Positions 34,992 through 43,871 of a DNA stretch of 57,478 bases are shown here, in pieces. The position numbers and the translations under genes are program-made. The DNA lies in contig JARIBV010000121.1 of assembly GCA_029257335.1 (NCBI GenBank), positions 1-57,478 of the forward strand, given 5' to 3'. How positions within the stretch are numbered: the stretch's first letter is position 1; the number at the start of each line of letters is the position of its first letter. Source of the DNA: Faecousia sp. (GTDB lineage Bacteria; Bacillota; Clostridia; Oscillospirales; Oscillospiraceae). Under the pieces are notes generated by a model. It was not told the origin of the DNA and ran no database searches. It was given only the letters and a program-made list of their open reading frames with translations.

Positions 34992-36860
34992 ATGGCCTAT
35001 TTTGCCGGAGAATATGATATTGCTGTAATTGGTGCGGGCCATGCCGGAATCGAGGCTGCTTTGGCTGCTGCGCGTCTTGGCTGCCGCACGGTGGTATTTA
35101 CCATCAACCTGGATGCCATCGGAAATATGCCCTGTAATCCGGCCATCGGTGGCACAGGGAAAGGCCACCTGGTTCGGGAGCTGGATGCTCTGGGCGGACA
35201 GATGGGAAAGGCCGCAGATGCCTGCTGTATTCAGTACCGTATGCTGAACCGGGGTAAGGGTCCTGCGGTCCATTCTCTGCGGGCCCAGGCAGATCGCAGA
35301 AAATATCAGGAGTATATGAAGCACTGTCTGGAATGCCAGGAAAATCTGGATGTGGTGCAGTCTATGGTAACGGAGATTACCACAGAAAACGGAAATGTCA
35401 CCGGCCTTGTGACCCAGTTTGGCGCCCGGTATGGGGCAAAGGCTGTGATTGTGGCAACGGGCACCTATTTGGAGTCCACCATCATCACGGGAAGTTGTGT
35501 CATTGCCTCGGGCCCCGACGGCATGCACAGCGCCACGGGCCTTACCCAGAACCTTCGGGCGTTGGGTCTTCCCATGCGAAGATTCAAGACCGGAACCCCA
35601 CCCAGAGTGAACCGCCGCAGCATAGATTTTTCCAAAATGGAGCTGCAGCCGGGAGACAGCAAGCCGGAGCCTTTTTCCTTTTCCACCAAAGAGCCTGTCA
35701 ATAACCAGGCGGTGTGCTATCTCACCTACACCAACCAAAACACCCATCAGGTGATTCTGGATAATTTGGAGCAAAGCCCGCTTTATGACGGCACCATTCA
35801 GGGCATTGGACCCAGATATTGTCCCAGCATTGAAACTAAACTGGTCCGCTTCCCGGATAAGGAGCGGCACCAGATTTTTGTGGAGCCCACGGGGCAAAAT
35901 ACCGAAGAGCTGTATTTGCAGGGCTTTTCTTCCAGCCTTCCTTTGGAGGTCCAGGAAAAAATGCTGCGGACGGTTCCGGGAATGGAGCATGTTCAGATCA
36001 TGCGCCCGGCCTATGCCATTGAGTATGACTGCATCGATCCCTTGGCGCTGCTTCCCACGCTGGAATGCAAAGCGGTAAAGGGGCTTTATGGAGCGGGGCA
36101 GTTCAACGGTACTTCCGGATATGAAGAGGCAGCTGCACAGGGGCTGGTGGCGGGCATCAATGCCGCTCTGAAAATACAGGGAAAAGAGCCTATGATCCTG
36201 ACCCGGGACATGTGCTACATTGGAACACTGATCGATGATCTGGTGACCAAAGGAACCAATGAACCATATCGGATCATGACCAGCCGGTCAGAATATCGCC
36301 TGCTCCATCGGCAGGACAATGCAGATCAGCGGCTCACTCCCACGGGAGCAAAAATCGGCCTTGTTTCTCAGGAAAGGCTGGCGCAGGTGGAGGAGAAATA
36401 TGAAGCCGTGCGCCGGGAGCTGCGCCGCCTGGAGTCCACCGGTGTGGCAGAGTCCAAGGCCCTCAATGAAATGCTGGCCGGAGCAGAAACCGCCCCGGTG
36501 AAAGGATCTGCCAGACTGGCAGACCTGATCCGCCGCCCGCAGATCCACTACAGTGACATTGCTCCTTTTGACCCGGATAGACCTCAGCTCTCCCCTGCCG
36601 TGACGGAGCAGGTGGAAATCCAGCTGAAATATGCAGGGTACTTGGCAAGACAGCAAAAACAGGTAGAGGAGTTTAAGCGGGAAGAGTCCCGCAAGCTTCC
36701 CATGGACCTGGATTATAACAGCATTGGCGGCCTCCGGCTGGAGGCCAGACAGAAGCTCTCGGAAATCCGTCCTGCATCCATCGGACAGGCAGGAAGAATC
36801 TCCGGTGTGAGCCCAGCGGATATTGCCGTTCTGCTGATTTATTTAGAGCAGAACCCTTAA
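34992..36860 (+). CDS. mnmG: tRNA uridine-5-carboxymethylaminomethyl modification enzyme MnmG/GidA (622 aa)
   Basis: An FAD-dependent enzyme that with MnmE modifies U34 of certain tRNAs. The dinucleotide fold is [19 protein letters not shown], followed by the GidA signatures [24 protein letters not shown] and [16 protein letters not shown]. The C-terminal helical domain ends at LLIYLEQ. The start at 34992 follows AAGAAGGAG; the ATG at 34971 lacks an RBS. Neither mnmE nor rsmG, the usual neighbours, is adjacent. The next gene starts 14 nt downstream and is probably co-transcribed. Confidence 0.97.
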   Translation: MAYFAGEYDIAVIGAGHAGIEAALAAARLGCRTVVFTINLDAIGNMPCNPAIGGTGKGHLVRELDALGGQMGKAADACCIQYRMLNRGKGPAVHSLRAQADRRKYQEYMKHCLECQENLDVVQSMVTEITTENGNVTGLVTQFGARYGAKAVIVATGTYLESTIITGSCVIASGPDGMHSATGLTQNLRALGLPMRRFKTGTPPRVNRRSIDFSKMELQPGDSKPEPFSFSTKEPVNNQAVCYLTYTNQNTHQVILDNLEQSPLYDGTIQGIGPRYCPSIETKLVRFPDKERHQIFVEPTGQNTEELYLQGFSSSLPLEVQEKMLRTVPGMEHVQIMRPAYAIEYDCIDPLALLPTLECKAVKGLYGAGQFNGTSGYEEAAAQGLVAGINAALKIQGKEPMILTRDMCYIGTLIDDLVTKGTNEPYRIMTSRSEYRLLHRQDNADQRLTPTGAKIGLVSQERLAQVEEKYEAVRRELRRLESTGVAESKALNEMLAGAETAPVKGSARLADLIRRPQIHYSDIAPFDPDRPQLSPAVTEQVEIQLKYAGYLARQQKQVEEFKREESRKLPMDLDYNSIGGLRLEARQKLSEIRPASIGQAGRISGVSPADIAVLLIYLEQNP

Positions 36861-36874
36861 AAGAGGAGACAAGG

Positions 36875-37999
36875 ATGGGACGCAAGCAAGATCAGATTCG
36901 TGGCTGCCTTCTTGGCAGTGCAGCGGGCGATGCCCTTGGGTATTGCGTGGATGCCCTGCGTTTGGATGAGATCCATACACGCTATGGCCCCGATGGAATC
37001 CGCGGGTATGATACCCTGAACGGGATCGCCCCCATTTCCAGCCATACCCAGCTTGGAATGTTCACAGCCAATGGTCTGCTGTTTGGTGCGACCAGAGGGG
37101 CACTCCGGGGAAATATGGCACCATATGTCAATTATCTTTTAATTTTCTACCGGGATTGGGTCCGAACCCAGCGAGTGAGGACCGATCTGCATCATAAGCC
37201 CTATGCCTGGCTGTGCCAGGTGGAGGAACTGTATGCCAGACGGTGCTCCGATCCCGGGGTTCCCTTTGCCTTGATGCACAATCCACCGGGGACCATGGAT
37301 GACCCTGTAAACCGCTCTCAGGGATCGGCAGGACTGACCAGATGCATTCCCATAGGCCTGTTTCTCAGCCCTAAGGACATGAGAAGAGAGGAAATCTGCC
37401 TGCTGGGCGCGGAAAGCGCTGCTTTGACCCAGGGAGATCCTCTGGGATTTCTTCCTGCGGCAATCCTGACGGGACTGTTGAACCGGATCATTTATGACCG
37501 GACGGACAGCTTCCGCAATCATTTGCTCATGACGTTGTCAGCTGCCCAGCGGCAGTTTGGGAAAAAATACCCCAGCTTTGTCCAGCTCCGGGATCGGATT
37601 GCCCAGGCGGCAGACCTGGCCAATGATCCCAGAACCAGCCAGGAGGTCATGGAGCTGCTGCGGCCCAGAGATGCGGCAGGGATTTTAGCCAGTGCCTGCT
37701 ATATCTGTCTGAGACATCCCGGCGATTATGACAGAGGCATTGTAGCGGCAGTGAACCACAGCGGAGAAAGTGCCGCAGTGGGGGCTGTGGTAGGTGCGCT
37801 GTTAGGGGCCCAGGCGGGCATTGACGGAATTCCGGAATTCTATCTGGAGCCGCTGGAGCTCCGGGAAATCATGGAAGAGCTGGCGGTAGACCTGTTTCAG
37901 GGCTGCCCGTTTACTCCGGGGTCCGAGCTATATGATGATCTTTGGTATCAGAAATATGTGCAGAGCACCTATGAAAGAAACTCGTACGAAGAACTATAA
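36875..37999 (+). CDS. ADP-ribosylglycohydrolase-family protein with degenerate metal motifs (374 aa)
   Basis: The fold is given away by DQIRGCLLGSAAGDALGY at the N-terminus and AAVNHSGESAAVGAVVGALLGA near residue 291. Active family members bind two Mg2+ through an SDDTxM motif and a C-terminal GDSDxxG motif. Here the first reads ISSHTQLGMFT (residues 54-64) and the second SGESAAVGA (296-304), so nearly all metal-binding aspartates are lost while the surrounding fold is kept. It may be a non-catalytic ADP-ribose- or nucleotide-binding protein, or have another activity. It shares a transcript with mnmG and is closed by a strong hairpin. Confidence 0.82.
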   Translation: MGRKQDQIRGCLLGSAAGDALGYCVDALRLDEIHTRYGPDGIRGYDTLNGIAPISSHTQLGMFTANGLLFGATRGALRGNMAPYVNYLLIFYRDWVRTQRVRTDLHHKPYAWLCQVEELYARRCSDPGVPFALMHNPPGTMDDPVNRSQGSAGLTRCIPIGLFLSPKDMRREEICLLGAESAALTQGDPLGFLPAAILTGLLNRIIYDRTDSFRNHLLMTLSAAQRQFGKKYPSFVQLRDRIAQAADLANDPRTSQEVMELLRPRDAAGILASACYICLRHPGDYDRGIVAAVNHSGESAAVGAVVGALLGAQAGIDGIPEFYLEPLELREIMEELAVDLFQGCPFTPGSELYDDLWYQKYVQSTYERNSYEEL

Positions 38000-38022
38000 G
38001 GGTCAAAAATGTACGATACAGC

Positions 38023-38064
38023 CAGGAGCCGTTTCCCGTGCAGGGAAACGGCTCCTGATTTGAC
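38023..38064 (+). terminator. terminator after the mnmG/ADP-ribosylglycohydrolase-like unit
   Basis: CAGGAGCCGTTTCCC (38023-38037) and GGGAAACGGCTCCTG (38043-38057) form a 15-bp perfect stem with a 5-nt loop, followed by ATTTGACTT. Confidence 0.85.
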
Positions 38065-38065
38065 T

Positions 38066-38113
38066 TCTGAAAAACAAAACAGAGCCGGTCCCGCCAATGG
38101 CGGACAGGCTCTG
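38066..38113 (-). terminator. terminator of the CsoR-type sensor/zinc-ribbon operon
   Basis: On the minus strand CAGAGCC (38113-38107) pairs with GGCTCTG (38086-38080), with an inner CCGCCA/TGGCGG stem. It is followed by TTTTGTTTTT. Confidence 0.8.
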
Positions 38114-38126
38114 TCTGACAGAAAGG

Positions 38127-38369
38127 TTATTGGAATTTCCAGCTGCATCTGGTGCAGTGGCTTTTGAGCCCCTTGGGCAGCATGGCGCCGCATTTGGGAC
38201 AGCGCCAAAATTTGTCCCGCATAACCACAATAATGGCAACCATGGCAAGACCGGCACCCAGAAGTCCCATTTTGAACATGTGATTTTCAACGAAAACACT
38301 GGCCATCACAAGCACGAAGCAGAGAATGTAAAGGACGCTGATAATGCGGCGGCAGGTTTTTAAGTTCAT
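38127..38369 (-). CDS. small membrane protein with C-terminal zinc ribbon (80 aa)
   Basis: Two membrane segments (about residues 9-28 and 33-50) are followed by a cytoplasmic zinc ribbon, WRCPKCGAMLP and HCTRCSW (CxxC-x12-CxxC). No named family is recognised. It starts 10 nt after the stop of the CsoR-type gene with an AAGGAGC RBS and ends at a shared terminator, so the pair is one operon. A link to metal handling is inferred only from this neighbour. Confidence 0.75.
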   Translation of the reverse strand: MNLKTCRRIISVLYILCFVLVMASVFVENHMFKMGLLGAGLAMVAIIVVMRDKFWRCPKCGAMLPKGLKSHCTRCSWKFQ

Positions 38370-38379
38370 AGGAAGCTCC

Positions 38380-38727
38380 TTACTTCATGAGTTTGTCAAT
38401 GGCATGGCACAGGTCGTCAATGGCCTGCTTGTCCCCTGCAACAACCGCATCTACAATGCAGTGCTGCATGTGATCCCGGAGAATCACCTTACTGGTATTG
38501 TCCAGAGCGGCCCGGACGGCGGCAAGCTGCATGAGAACCTCAGAGCAGTCATACCCCTCTTCTACCATGCGCTTGACTTTTCCCAGATGACCGATGGCAC
38601 GAGCTAAGCGATTCACCACCGCCTTTTGATTCTCGTGGACATGACCGTGGGGATGATTTGGATCATGGCAATGGTCATGGGGATGGTCATGGGGGTGGTC
38701 ATGGGAATGAGAATGTTCTTCCGGCAT
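38380..38727 (-). CDS. CsoR/FrmR-family metal-sensing transcriptional repressor with His-rich N-terminus (115 aa)
   Basis: The C-terminal 85 residues are the all-helical CsoR/RcnR fold. Sensor ligands fit the Cu(I) CsoR pattern: C61 (YDCSEVLMQL), H86 and C90 (RDHMQHC). Residues 5-31 form an added tail with 13 histidines at mostly alternating positions plus Cys20 (HSHSHDHPHDHPHDH and on). Such tails bind Ni, Zn or Cu and are not needed for DNA binding, so the protein may combine storage and sensing. It is first in a two-gene operon with a zinc-ribbon membrane protein; no copper ATPase is adjacent. RBS is AAGGAGGG. Confidence 0.88.
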   Translation of the reverse strand: MPEEHSHSHDHPHDHPHDHCHDPNHPHGHVHENQKAVVNRLARAIGHLGKVKRMVEEGYDCSEVLMQLAAVRAALDNTSKVILRDHMQHCIVDAVVAGDKQAIDDLCHAIDKLMK

Positions 38728-38865
38728 GTGGTTATCCCTCCTTCTACAGCAACTCCCGCTATTATATCAGGAAAACAACACGGGTGCAAGGGTGGGGGGA
38801 GGATATTTTTCAAGGGAAAAGGGAGAAATCAGGGAACAAATTTGGAAATATTTCCGGATTGACCC

Positions 38866-38894
38866 TTGTACCGGCTTGCGATTAGTAGTATAAT
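38866..38894 (+). promoter_or_regulatory. promoter of pta
   Basis: TTGTAC (38866-38871) and a perfect TATAAT (38889-38894) are 17 bp apart, about 60 bp before the start codon. Confidence 0.68.
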
Positions 38895-38952
38895 CATACT
38901 GAGAGGGCGGGGCGGTCCACGTCCCAATACACGAAATATGGAGGAATTTGAC

Positions 38953-39951
38953 ATGTTCAATGCTATGATTGAAACGCTGAAAGCCAATCCCCGCAAGATT
39001 GTCTTTACTGAGGGCCCTGATGCCCGGATTCTGGAAGCTACCGACCGTCTGGTCAAGGGCGGTTTTCTGACCCCCATTCTGGTGGGCAATGTAGAGGAAG
39101 TAAAGGCCGCTGCCGCTGCCGGTAACTTCAATATCGAGGGCGTGGAGATTCTGGATCCCGCTGCCTACGACAAGATGGATGAGATGGTTGAGAAGATGGT
39201 GGAGCTGCGTAAGGGCAAGATGTCCCATGAGGATTGCCGTGCCGCTCTGTCCAAGGGCAACTATTTCGGCACCATGCTGGTAAAGATGGGCTATGCTGAC
39301 GCTCTGCTGGGCGGTGCTACCTACTCCACCGCCGACACCGTGCGTCCCGCTCTGCAGCTGGTGAAGACCAAGAAGGGGGCTCACCTGGTGTCCTCCTGCT
39401 TCATCCTGGTTCGTGGCGAGGAGAAGCTGGCTATGGGCGACTGCGCCATTAACATCGATTACCAGGATACCGTGGACAAGGAAGGCAATGTGGTGGTTTC
39501 CGCCGCTCAGAAGCTGGCAGAGGTTGCTGTTGAGACTGCCAACACTGCAAAGGTCTTCGGCATTGATCCCAAGGTCGCAATTCTGAGCTTCTCCACCAAG
39601 GGCTCCGGCAAGGGCGGCACTGTGCAGCTGAGCCACGATGCCACCATCGAGGCCCAGAAGCTGGCACCCGAGATGGCTGTGGATGGCGAATTGCAGTTTG
39701 ATGCTGCCGTTTCCCCTGTTGTTGCCGCTACCAAGTGCAAGGGTTCCCCCGTTGCCGGTCAGGCAAACACCTTCATTTTCCCCTGCATCGAAGCCGGCAA
39801 CATTGGCTATAAGATTGCCCAGCGTCTGGGCGGTTACGAGGCCTATGGTCCCATCCTGCAGGGCCTGAATGCTCCCATCAACGACCTGAGCCGCGGCTGC
39901 AACGCCGAAGAGGTCTACAAGATGGCTATTATCACCGCTGCCCTGGCCTGA
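38953..39951 (+). CDS. pta: phosphate acetyltransferase (332 aa)
   Basis: A single-domain Pta that interconverts acetyl-CoA and acetyl phosphate, the penultimate step of acetate formation. Features: IVFTEGPDARILEATDRLVKGG, MLVKMGYADALLGGATYSTADTVRPALQ and the C-terminal NTFIFPCIEAGNIGYKIAQR. The start at 38953 follows TGGAGGAATTTGAC; the earlier in-frame ATG (38866) overlaps the promoter and is rejected. Codon use is strongly biased to favoured codons, as for a highly expressed fermentation enzyme. No ackA is adjacent. Confidence 0.95.
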   Translation: MFNAMIETLKANPRKIVFTEGPDARILEATDRLVKGGFLTPILVGNVEEVKAAAAAGNFNIEGVEILDPAAYDKMDEMVEKMVELRKGKMSHEDCRAALSKGNYFGTMLVKMGYADALLGGATYSTADTVRPALQLVKTKKGAHLVSSCFILVRGEEKLAMGDCAINIDYQDTVDKEGNVVVSAAQKLAEVAVETANTAKVFGIDPKVAILSFSTKGSGKGGTVQLSHDATIEAQKLAPEMAVDGELQFDAAVSPVVAATKCKGSPVAGQANTFIFPCIEAGNIGYKIAQRLGGYEAYGPILQGLNAPINDLSRGCNAEEVYKMAIITAALA

Positions 39952-39968
39952 TTTTTTCCGTGATCCCA

Positions 39969-40004
39969 ATGCTGTCCTGCCAAAAGCAGGGCAGCATTTT
40001 TTCT
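39969..40004 (+). terminator. terminator of pta
   Basis: ATGCTGTCCTGC (39969-39980) and GCAGGGCAGCAT (39986-39997) form a 12-bp stem with one wobble pair, followed by TTTTTTCT. Confidence 0.9.
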
Positions 40005-40114
40005 GTTTTGGTACCATTTTGAAGGATTTCTCCCGATATGCCAATGATATGGCAGGGGTGGGAAGAATGAAGCGAGGCGGTACAGGGATTCTTCTGAAAA
40101 TGCAAAGAAATCGG

Positions 40115-40143
40115 TTTACTTTTTTATTGGAATCCCTTATAAT
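40115..40143 (+). promoter_or_regulatory. promoter of lepA
   Basis: TTTACT (40115-40120) and a perfect TATAAT (40138-40143) are 17 bp apart, 65 bp before the GTG start. Confidence 0.65.
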
Positions 40144-40208
40144 AATTTGGATAAAGTAAGGAAAATCGGCCCCTCCTATGCTGGGGCTTACCACCGAGGT
40201 GACTGCAA

Positions 40209-42017
40209 GTGACTGAGCTTTCTAAAATTCGTAATTTTTCTATTGTAGCCCATATTGACCACGGCAAATCCACTCTGGCAGACCGACTCCTGGAGGAGTG
40301 CAAGGCCATTGACCATCGGGAGATGGAAAATCAGATTCTGGATAATATGGATCTGGAGCGGGAACGGGGCATTACCATCAAAGCCCGGGCCGTTCGCATG
40401 AAATATACCGCCGATGACGGCGAGACCTATGACCTGAATCTTATAGATACCCCTGGCCATGTGGACTTCAATTATGAGGTATCCCGCTCCCTGGCAGCCT
40501 GTGAAGGCGCAGTGCTGGTGGTGGATGCCTCTCAGGGGGTGGAGGCCCAGACCCTGGCCAATACCTATCTGGCCATTGATGCGGGTCTGGAGGTCGTTCC
40601 TGTCATCAATAAGATCGACCTGCCCGCCGCGCGTCCCGCAGAGGTCAAGGCGGAAATCGAGGATATCATTGGTGTTCCTGCTGAGGATTCCCCGGAGATT
40701 TCCGCAAAGAACGGAATCAATATCCACGCGGTTCTGGAACGCATCGTGTCAGATGTTCCTGCTCCCAAGGGAGACCGCAGCGCCCCCTTGCAGGCTCTGA
40801 TTTTTGACAGCCAGTACGATTCCTATCGGGGCGTCATTGTCTATCTGCGGGTAAAAGAAGGCGTTCTTCGGCCCGGTATGGATGTGAAAATGATGGCCAC
40901 CGGTGCCGTGTACAAGGTAGTGGAGGTAGGTTCCATGCAGCCTCTGGGGCTGCAGCCCACCCAGGAGCTGGGAGCTGGCGAGGTTGGTTACCTTACCGCC
41001 TCCATTAAGACCGTGTCCGACACCCGGGTGGGCGATACGGTTACCGATGCCAACAACCAGGCCAAGGAGGCGCTGCCCGGATATCGTACCGTACAGCCCA
41101 TGGTGTATTCCGGCGTATATCCTGCCGACGGCTCTAAATATCAGGATCTGCGGGATGCCCTGGAAAAGCTGAAGCTGAACGACGCCTCTATGACCTATGA
41201 GCCGGAAAGCTCCATTGCACTGGGCTTTGGCTTCCGGTGCGGCTTCCTGGGACTTCTGCATATGGAGATCATCCAGGAGCGATTGGAGCGGGAGTATAAT
41301 CTGGACCTCATTACCACGGCGCCCAATGTTGTCTACCGAATTACCAAAACAGATGGACAGGTCGTTATGGTGGACAATCCCCTCAACTACCCGGACCCTG
41401 CGGAAATCGAGCTGGCGGAAGAACCCTATGTAAAGGCCAGTCTCATGGCACCACAGGAATATGTGGGAAATATCATGGATCTGTGTACCGCCCGCCGCGG
41501 AGAGTTTAAGGACATGGTGTATCTGGATGCTACCCGTGTGGAACTCCACTATGAAATGCCCCTGAATGAAATCATCTATGATTTCTTTGACGCCCTGAAG
41601 TCCAGAACCCGGGGATATGGTTCTTTGGACTATGAAATGGACGAATACCGCCCCAGCAAGCTGGTGAAGCTGGATATTCTTCTCAATGGCGACATTGTAG
41701 ACGCATTGAGCTTTATTCTCTTTGCGGACAATGCCTACCCCAGAGCAAGAAAAATCTGTGAAAAGCTGAAAGACAACATTCCCCGTCAGATGTTTGAAAT
41801 TCCCGTGCAGGCAGCCATCGGCGGCAAGGTCATTGCCAGAGAAACCATCAAGGCCCTGCGTAAGGATGTTCTGGCCAAGTGCTATGGCGGTGATATCACC
41901 AGAAAGAAGAAACTGCTGGAAAAGCAGAAGGAAGGCAAGAAGCGGATGCGTACCTTTGGTACCGTGGCAGTTCCCTCCGAAGCTTTTATGGCAGTGCTCA
42001 AACTGGATGAGGACTGA
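40209..42017 (+). CDS. lepA: elongation factor 4 / LepA GTPase (602 aa)
   Basis: A ribosomal translocation/back-translocation GTPase. G1 is AHIDHGKST (residues 14-22), G2 RGITIKA, G3 DTPGHVDF, G4 NKIDLP. The LepA-specific C-terminal domain is present ([20 protein letters not shown], then [20 protein letters not shown] and [14 protein letters not shown]). GTG start with a weak GAGGTGA upstream. hemW starts 5 nt after its stop, the common lepA-hemW pair of Bacillota. Confidence 0.98.
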   Translation: MTELSKIRNFSIVAHIDHGKSTLADRLLEECKAIDHREMENQILDNMDLERERGITIKARAVRMKYTADDGETYDLNLIDTPGHVDFNYEVSRSLAACEGAVLVVDASQGVEAQTLANTYLAIDAGLEVVPVINKIDLPAARPAEVKAEIEDIIGVPAEDSPEISAKNGINIHAVLERIVSDVPAPKGDRSAPLQALIFDSQYDSYRGVIVYLRVKEGVLRPGMDVKMMATGAVYKVVEVGSMQPLGLQPTQELGAGEVGYLTASIKTVSDTRVGDTVTDANNQAKEALPGYRTVQPMVYSGVYPADGSKYQDLRDALEKLKLNDASMTYEPESSIALGFGFRCGFLGLLHMEIIQERLEREYNLDLITTAPNVVYRITKTDGQVVMVDNPLNYPDPAEIELAEEPYVKASLMAPQEYVGNIMDLCTARRGEFKDMVYLDATRVELHYEMPLNEIIYDFFDALKSRTRGYGSLDYEMDEYRPSKLVKLDILLNGDIVDALSFILFADNAYPRARKICEKLKDNIPRQMFEIPVQAAIGGKVIARETIKALRKDVLAKCYGGDITRKKKLLEKQKEGKKRMRTFGTVAVPSEAFMAVLKLDED

Positions 42018-42022
42018 ATACC

Positions 42023-43219
42023 ATGCTGATGCTAGAGAAACACAATAAAACACCTCTTGGAATCTATGTCCATATTCCGTTCTGCCGCAGCAAGTGTGAA
42101 TATTGCGACTTTTATTCATTGGGCGGCTCCAAGGAAAAAGGACTGACAGAGGATTATTTGGAGGCAGTATGCCTCCACATGAAAGAGGCCGGAGCCCTGG
42201 CGCCCAACTATCTGGTGGACACCATCTATTTTGGAGGAGGCACCCCCACCTATTTGGGGCCGGAAGGACTTGTGCAGATCCTCAATGCCATCCGCCGCCG
42301 ATTTACGGTGTCCAACGATGCGGAGATCACCTTTGAAGCCAATCCGGATTCTGTGAATGAGAAGCTGCTGAAGCGGCTGAAGGCCGAGGGGTTCAACAGG
42401 ATCTCTCTAGGGGTTCAGACCGACGATGACCAGCTTTTGAGAAAGCTGGGCCGTCCCCACTCCTATCGGCAGGCAGTGCAGGCGGTGGAGCTTGCCCGAA
42501 ATGCGGGCTTTCGCAACATCTCGCTGGACCTCATCTATGGACTTCCGGGCCAGACTCTCACAGACTGGGAAAAGACCCTTACCCATGTGGTAGAGCTTCA
42601 GCCGGAGCATATAAGCTGCTATGGATTAAAGGTGGAAGAAGGAACCCCTCTTTGGAACTACAAAGAGGCGGCCAACCTGCCGGATGACGATGCTCAAGCG
42701 GATATGTATCTGTCCACGGTAAGGATTCTGAAGGAACAGGGCTATGCGCAGTATGAGATTTCCAATTTTGCCCGCCGGGGTCTGCGCTCCAGGCACAATC
42801 TAAAGTACTGGACCGGGCAGGAATACCTGGGCTTCGGACCTGCGGCCAGTTCGGACTTTGCAGGAAAGCATTTTACCATTGCGCCGGACATTCACAGCTA
42901 TATCAAAGGGGTGAAGGAAGGCGGGCCGGTGCTGTCTGAGTGCCAGGAAGTGCCTGTCCGTGAAAGGGCCGGAGAATATCTCATGTTCCGGCTTCGTACT
43001 TCCGAAGGAATCGAGGCGGAGGAGTATATGAAGCAGTTTCTCCTGCCCTTTGCCCCGTTGGAAGCCCTTTTGCAGAACTATCGGGCGAAGGATCTGGCCG
43101 CCTTTGACGGTACCCGCTGGCGCCTCACACCCCGGGGATTTCTGGTCAGCAATGCCATTTTGGTGGAGCTTTTGGATGCACAGGAGCATTCCACGCCCTT
43201 GGCAAAACGAAGAACATAA
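42023..43219 (+). CDS. hemW: radical SAM protein HemW (398 aa)
   Basis: A radical-SAM enzyme of the HemN/HemW family. The cluster motif is CRSKCEYCDF (CxxxCxxC) near residue 21 after GIYVHIPF; YFGGGTPT, SLGVQT and the HemW_C domain follow. HemW is a heme chaperone, while HemN makes protoporphyrinogen; the position after lepA and the length favour HemW. Initiation is likely coupled to lepA. A perfect inverted repeat terminates the unit. Confidence 0.93.
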   Translation: MLMLEKHNKTPLGIYVHIPFCRSKCEYCDFYSLGGSKEKGLTEDYLEAVCLHMKEAGALAPNYLVDTIYFGGGTPTYLGPEGLVQILNAIRRRFTVSNDAEITFEANPDSVNEKLLKRLKAEGFNRISLGVQTDDDQLLRKLGRPHSYRQAVQAVELARNAGFRNISLDLIYGLPGQTLTDWEKTLTHVVELQPEHISCYGLKVEEGTPLWNYKEAANLPDDDAQADMYLSTVRILKEQGYAQYEISNFARRGLRSRHNLKYWTGQEYLGFGPAASSDFAGKHFTIAPDIHSYIKGVKEGGPVLSECQEVPVRERAGEYLMFRLRTSEGIEAEEYMKQFLLPFAPLEALLQNYRAKDLAAFDGTRWRLTPRGFLVSNAILVELLDAQEHSTPLAKRRT

Positions 43220-43220
43220 G

Positions 43221-43259
43221 AAAACAGGGAATTTTCCGGACCGGAAAATTCCCTGTTTT
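43221..43259. terminator. bidirectional inverted repeat after hemW
   Basis: AAAACAGGGAATTTTCCGG and its exact complement CCGGAAAATTCCCTGTTTT meet around one central A. The 19-bp arms flanked by A and T runs can end transcription in both directions. Confidence 0.85.
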
Positions 43260-43277
43260 GCTGTTGATAGGAAAAAT

Positions 43278-43316
43278 CAGAAAGGGTGCCGCCTGCATAG
43301 GCAGACAGCACCCTGA
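43278..43316 (-). terminator. terminator of the ACT-domain gene
   Basis: On the minus strand CAGGGTGC pairs with GCACCCTT-side GCACCC (43313-43308 with 43289-43284), with a further TCTGCC/GGCG-type inner stem, followed by TTTCTGATTTTT. Confidence 0.65.
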
Positions 43317-43326
43317 AAAGCTTGCG

Positions 43327-43767
43327 TTAACCGGCCAGAATTTCGGCACGAACCACACCTACAAGAGAATTCAGATGACGAAGCAGCTCCTCCAGAGAGG
43401 TCTTGAGATTGTTGGTTTCTGCGGTGATGGTGACACCGGCGCAGCCGTTGGTTGGAATTGTTTGGTTGATGGTAAGTATATTTGCGCTCCATTGGGCAAA
43501 AATGGTAAGCAGAGACGAGAGAATACCGGGCTCATCGTGGAGCGTCAACTGGAATGTGATGATTCGTCCTGCCATAAGATTTTGGAAAGGGAGAATAGAA
43601 TCCCGATACTTATAGAATGCACTGCGGCTGATTCCAGCAATGTGCGTGGCGTCGTTCACAGTGGAGGCTTCCCCTGTGTCCAGGAGGCGCTTTGCTTCCG
43701 CCACTTTTAAAAACACTTCGGGCAGGGCAGCGGATTCAACAATGTAATACTTTGGTATGTTGGCCAT
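43327..43767 (-). CDS. UPF0735 / PheB-like ACT-domain protein (146 aa)
   Basis: The N-terminal part (YYIVESAALPEVFLKVAEAKRLL, then ISRSAFYKYRDSILPF) looks like a small HTH segment. The C-terminal ACT domain (ITFQLTLHDEPGILSSLLTIFA) commonly binds an amino acid. Members are called PheB or UPF0735; no enzyme activity is known. I use the ATG at 43767, behind AGGAGGGTG; the longer form from 43824 overlaps the promoter. A role in amino-acid-responsive control is inferred. Confidence 0.88.
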   Translation of the reverse strand: MANIPKYYIVESAALPEVFLKVAEAKRLLDTGEASTVNDATHIAGISRSAFYKYRDSILPFQNLMAGRIITFQLTLHDEPGILSSLLTIFAQWSANILTINQTIPTNGCAGVTITAETNNLKTSLEELLRHLNSLVGVVRAEILAG

Positions 43768-43822
43768 GAGGCACCCTCCTGTTGTCGTTTTCACCAGTTT
43801 TTTAGGAAATGTTCCCGTAGTC

Positions 43823-43850
43823 ATTGTAGCATATTTTGAAAAAAATGCAA
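43823..43850 (-). promoter_or_regulatory. promoter of the ACT-domain gene
   Basis: On the minus strand TTGCAT (43850-43845) is followed after 16 bp by TACAAT (43828-43823), which has TGC before it (extended -10). It lies about 55 bp before the ATG. Confidence 0.6.
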
Positions 43851-43871
43851 GCTTTATATACAGGAGGTATC

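Noticed and set aside
38640..38715. Short repeated GGTCATGG-type units resembling a tandem repeat or CRISPR-like array
   Set aside because: They are the His-Asp-Pro codons of the His-rich tail of the CsoR-type gene; units are 6-12 bp with no spacers.
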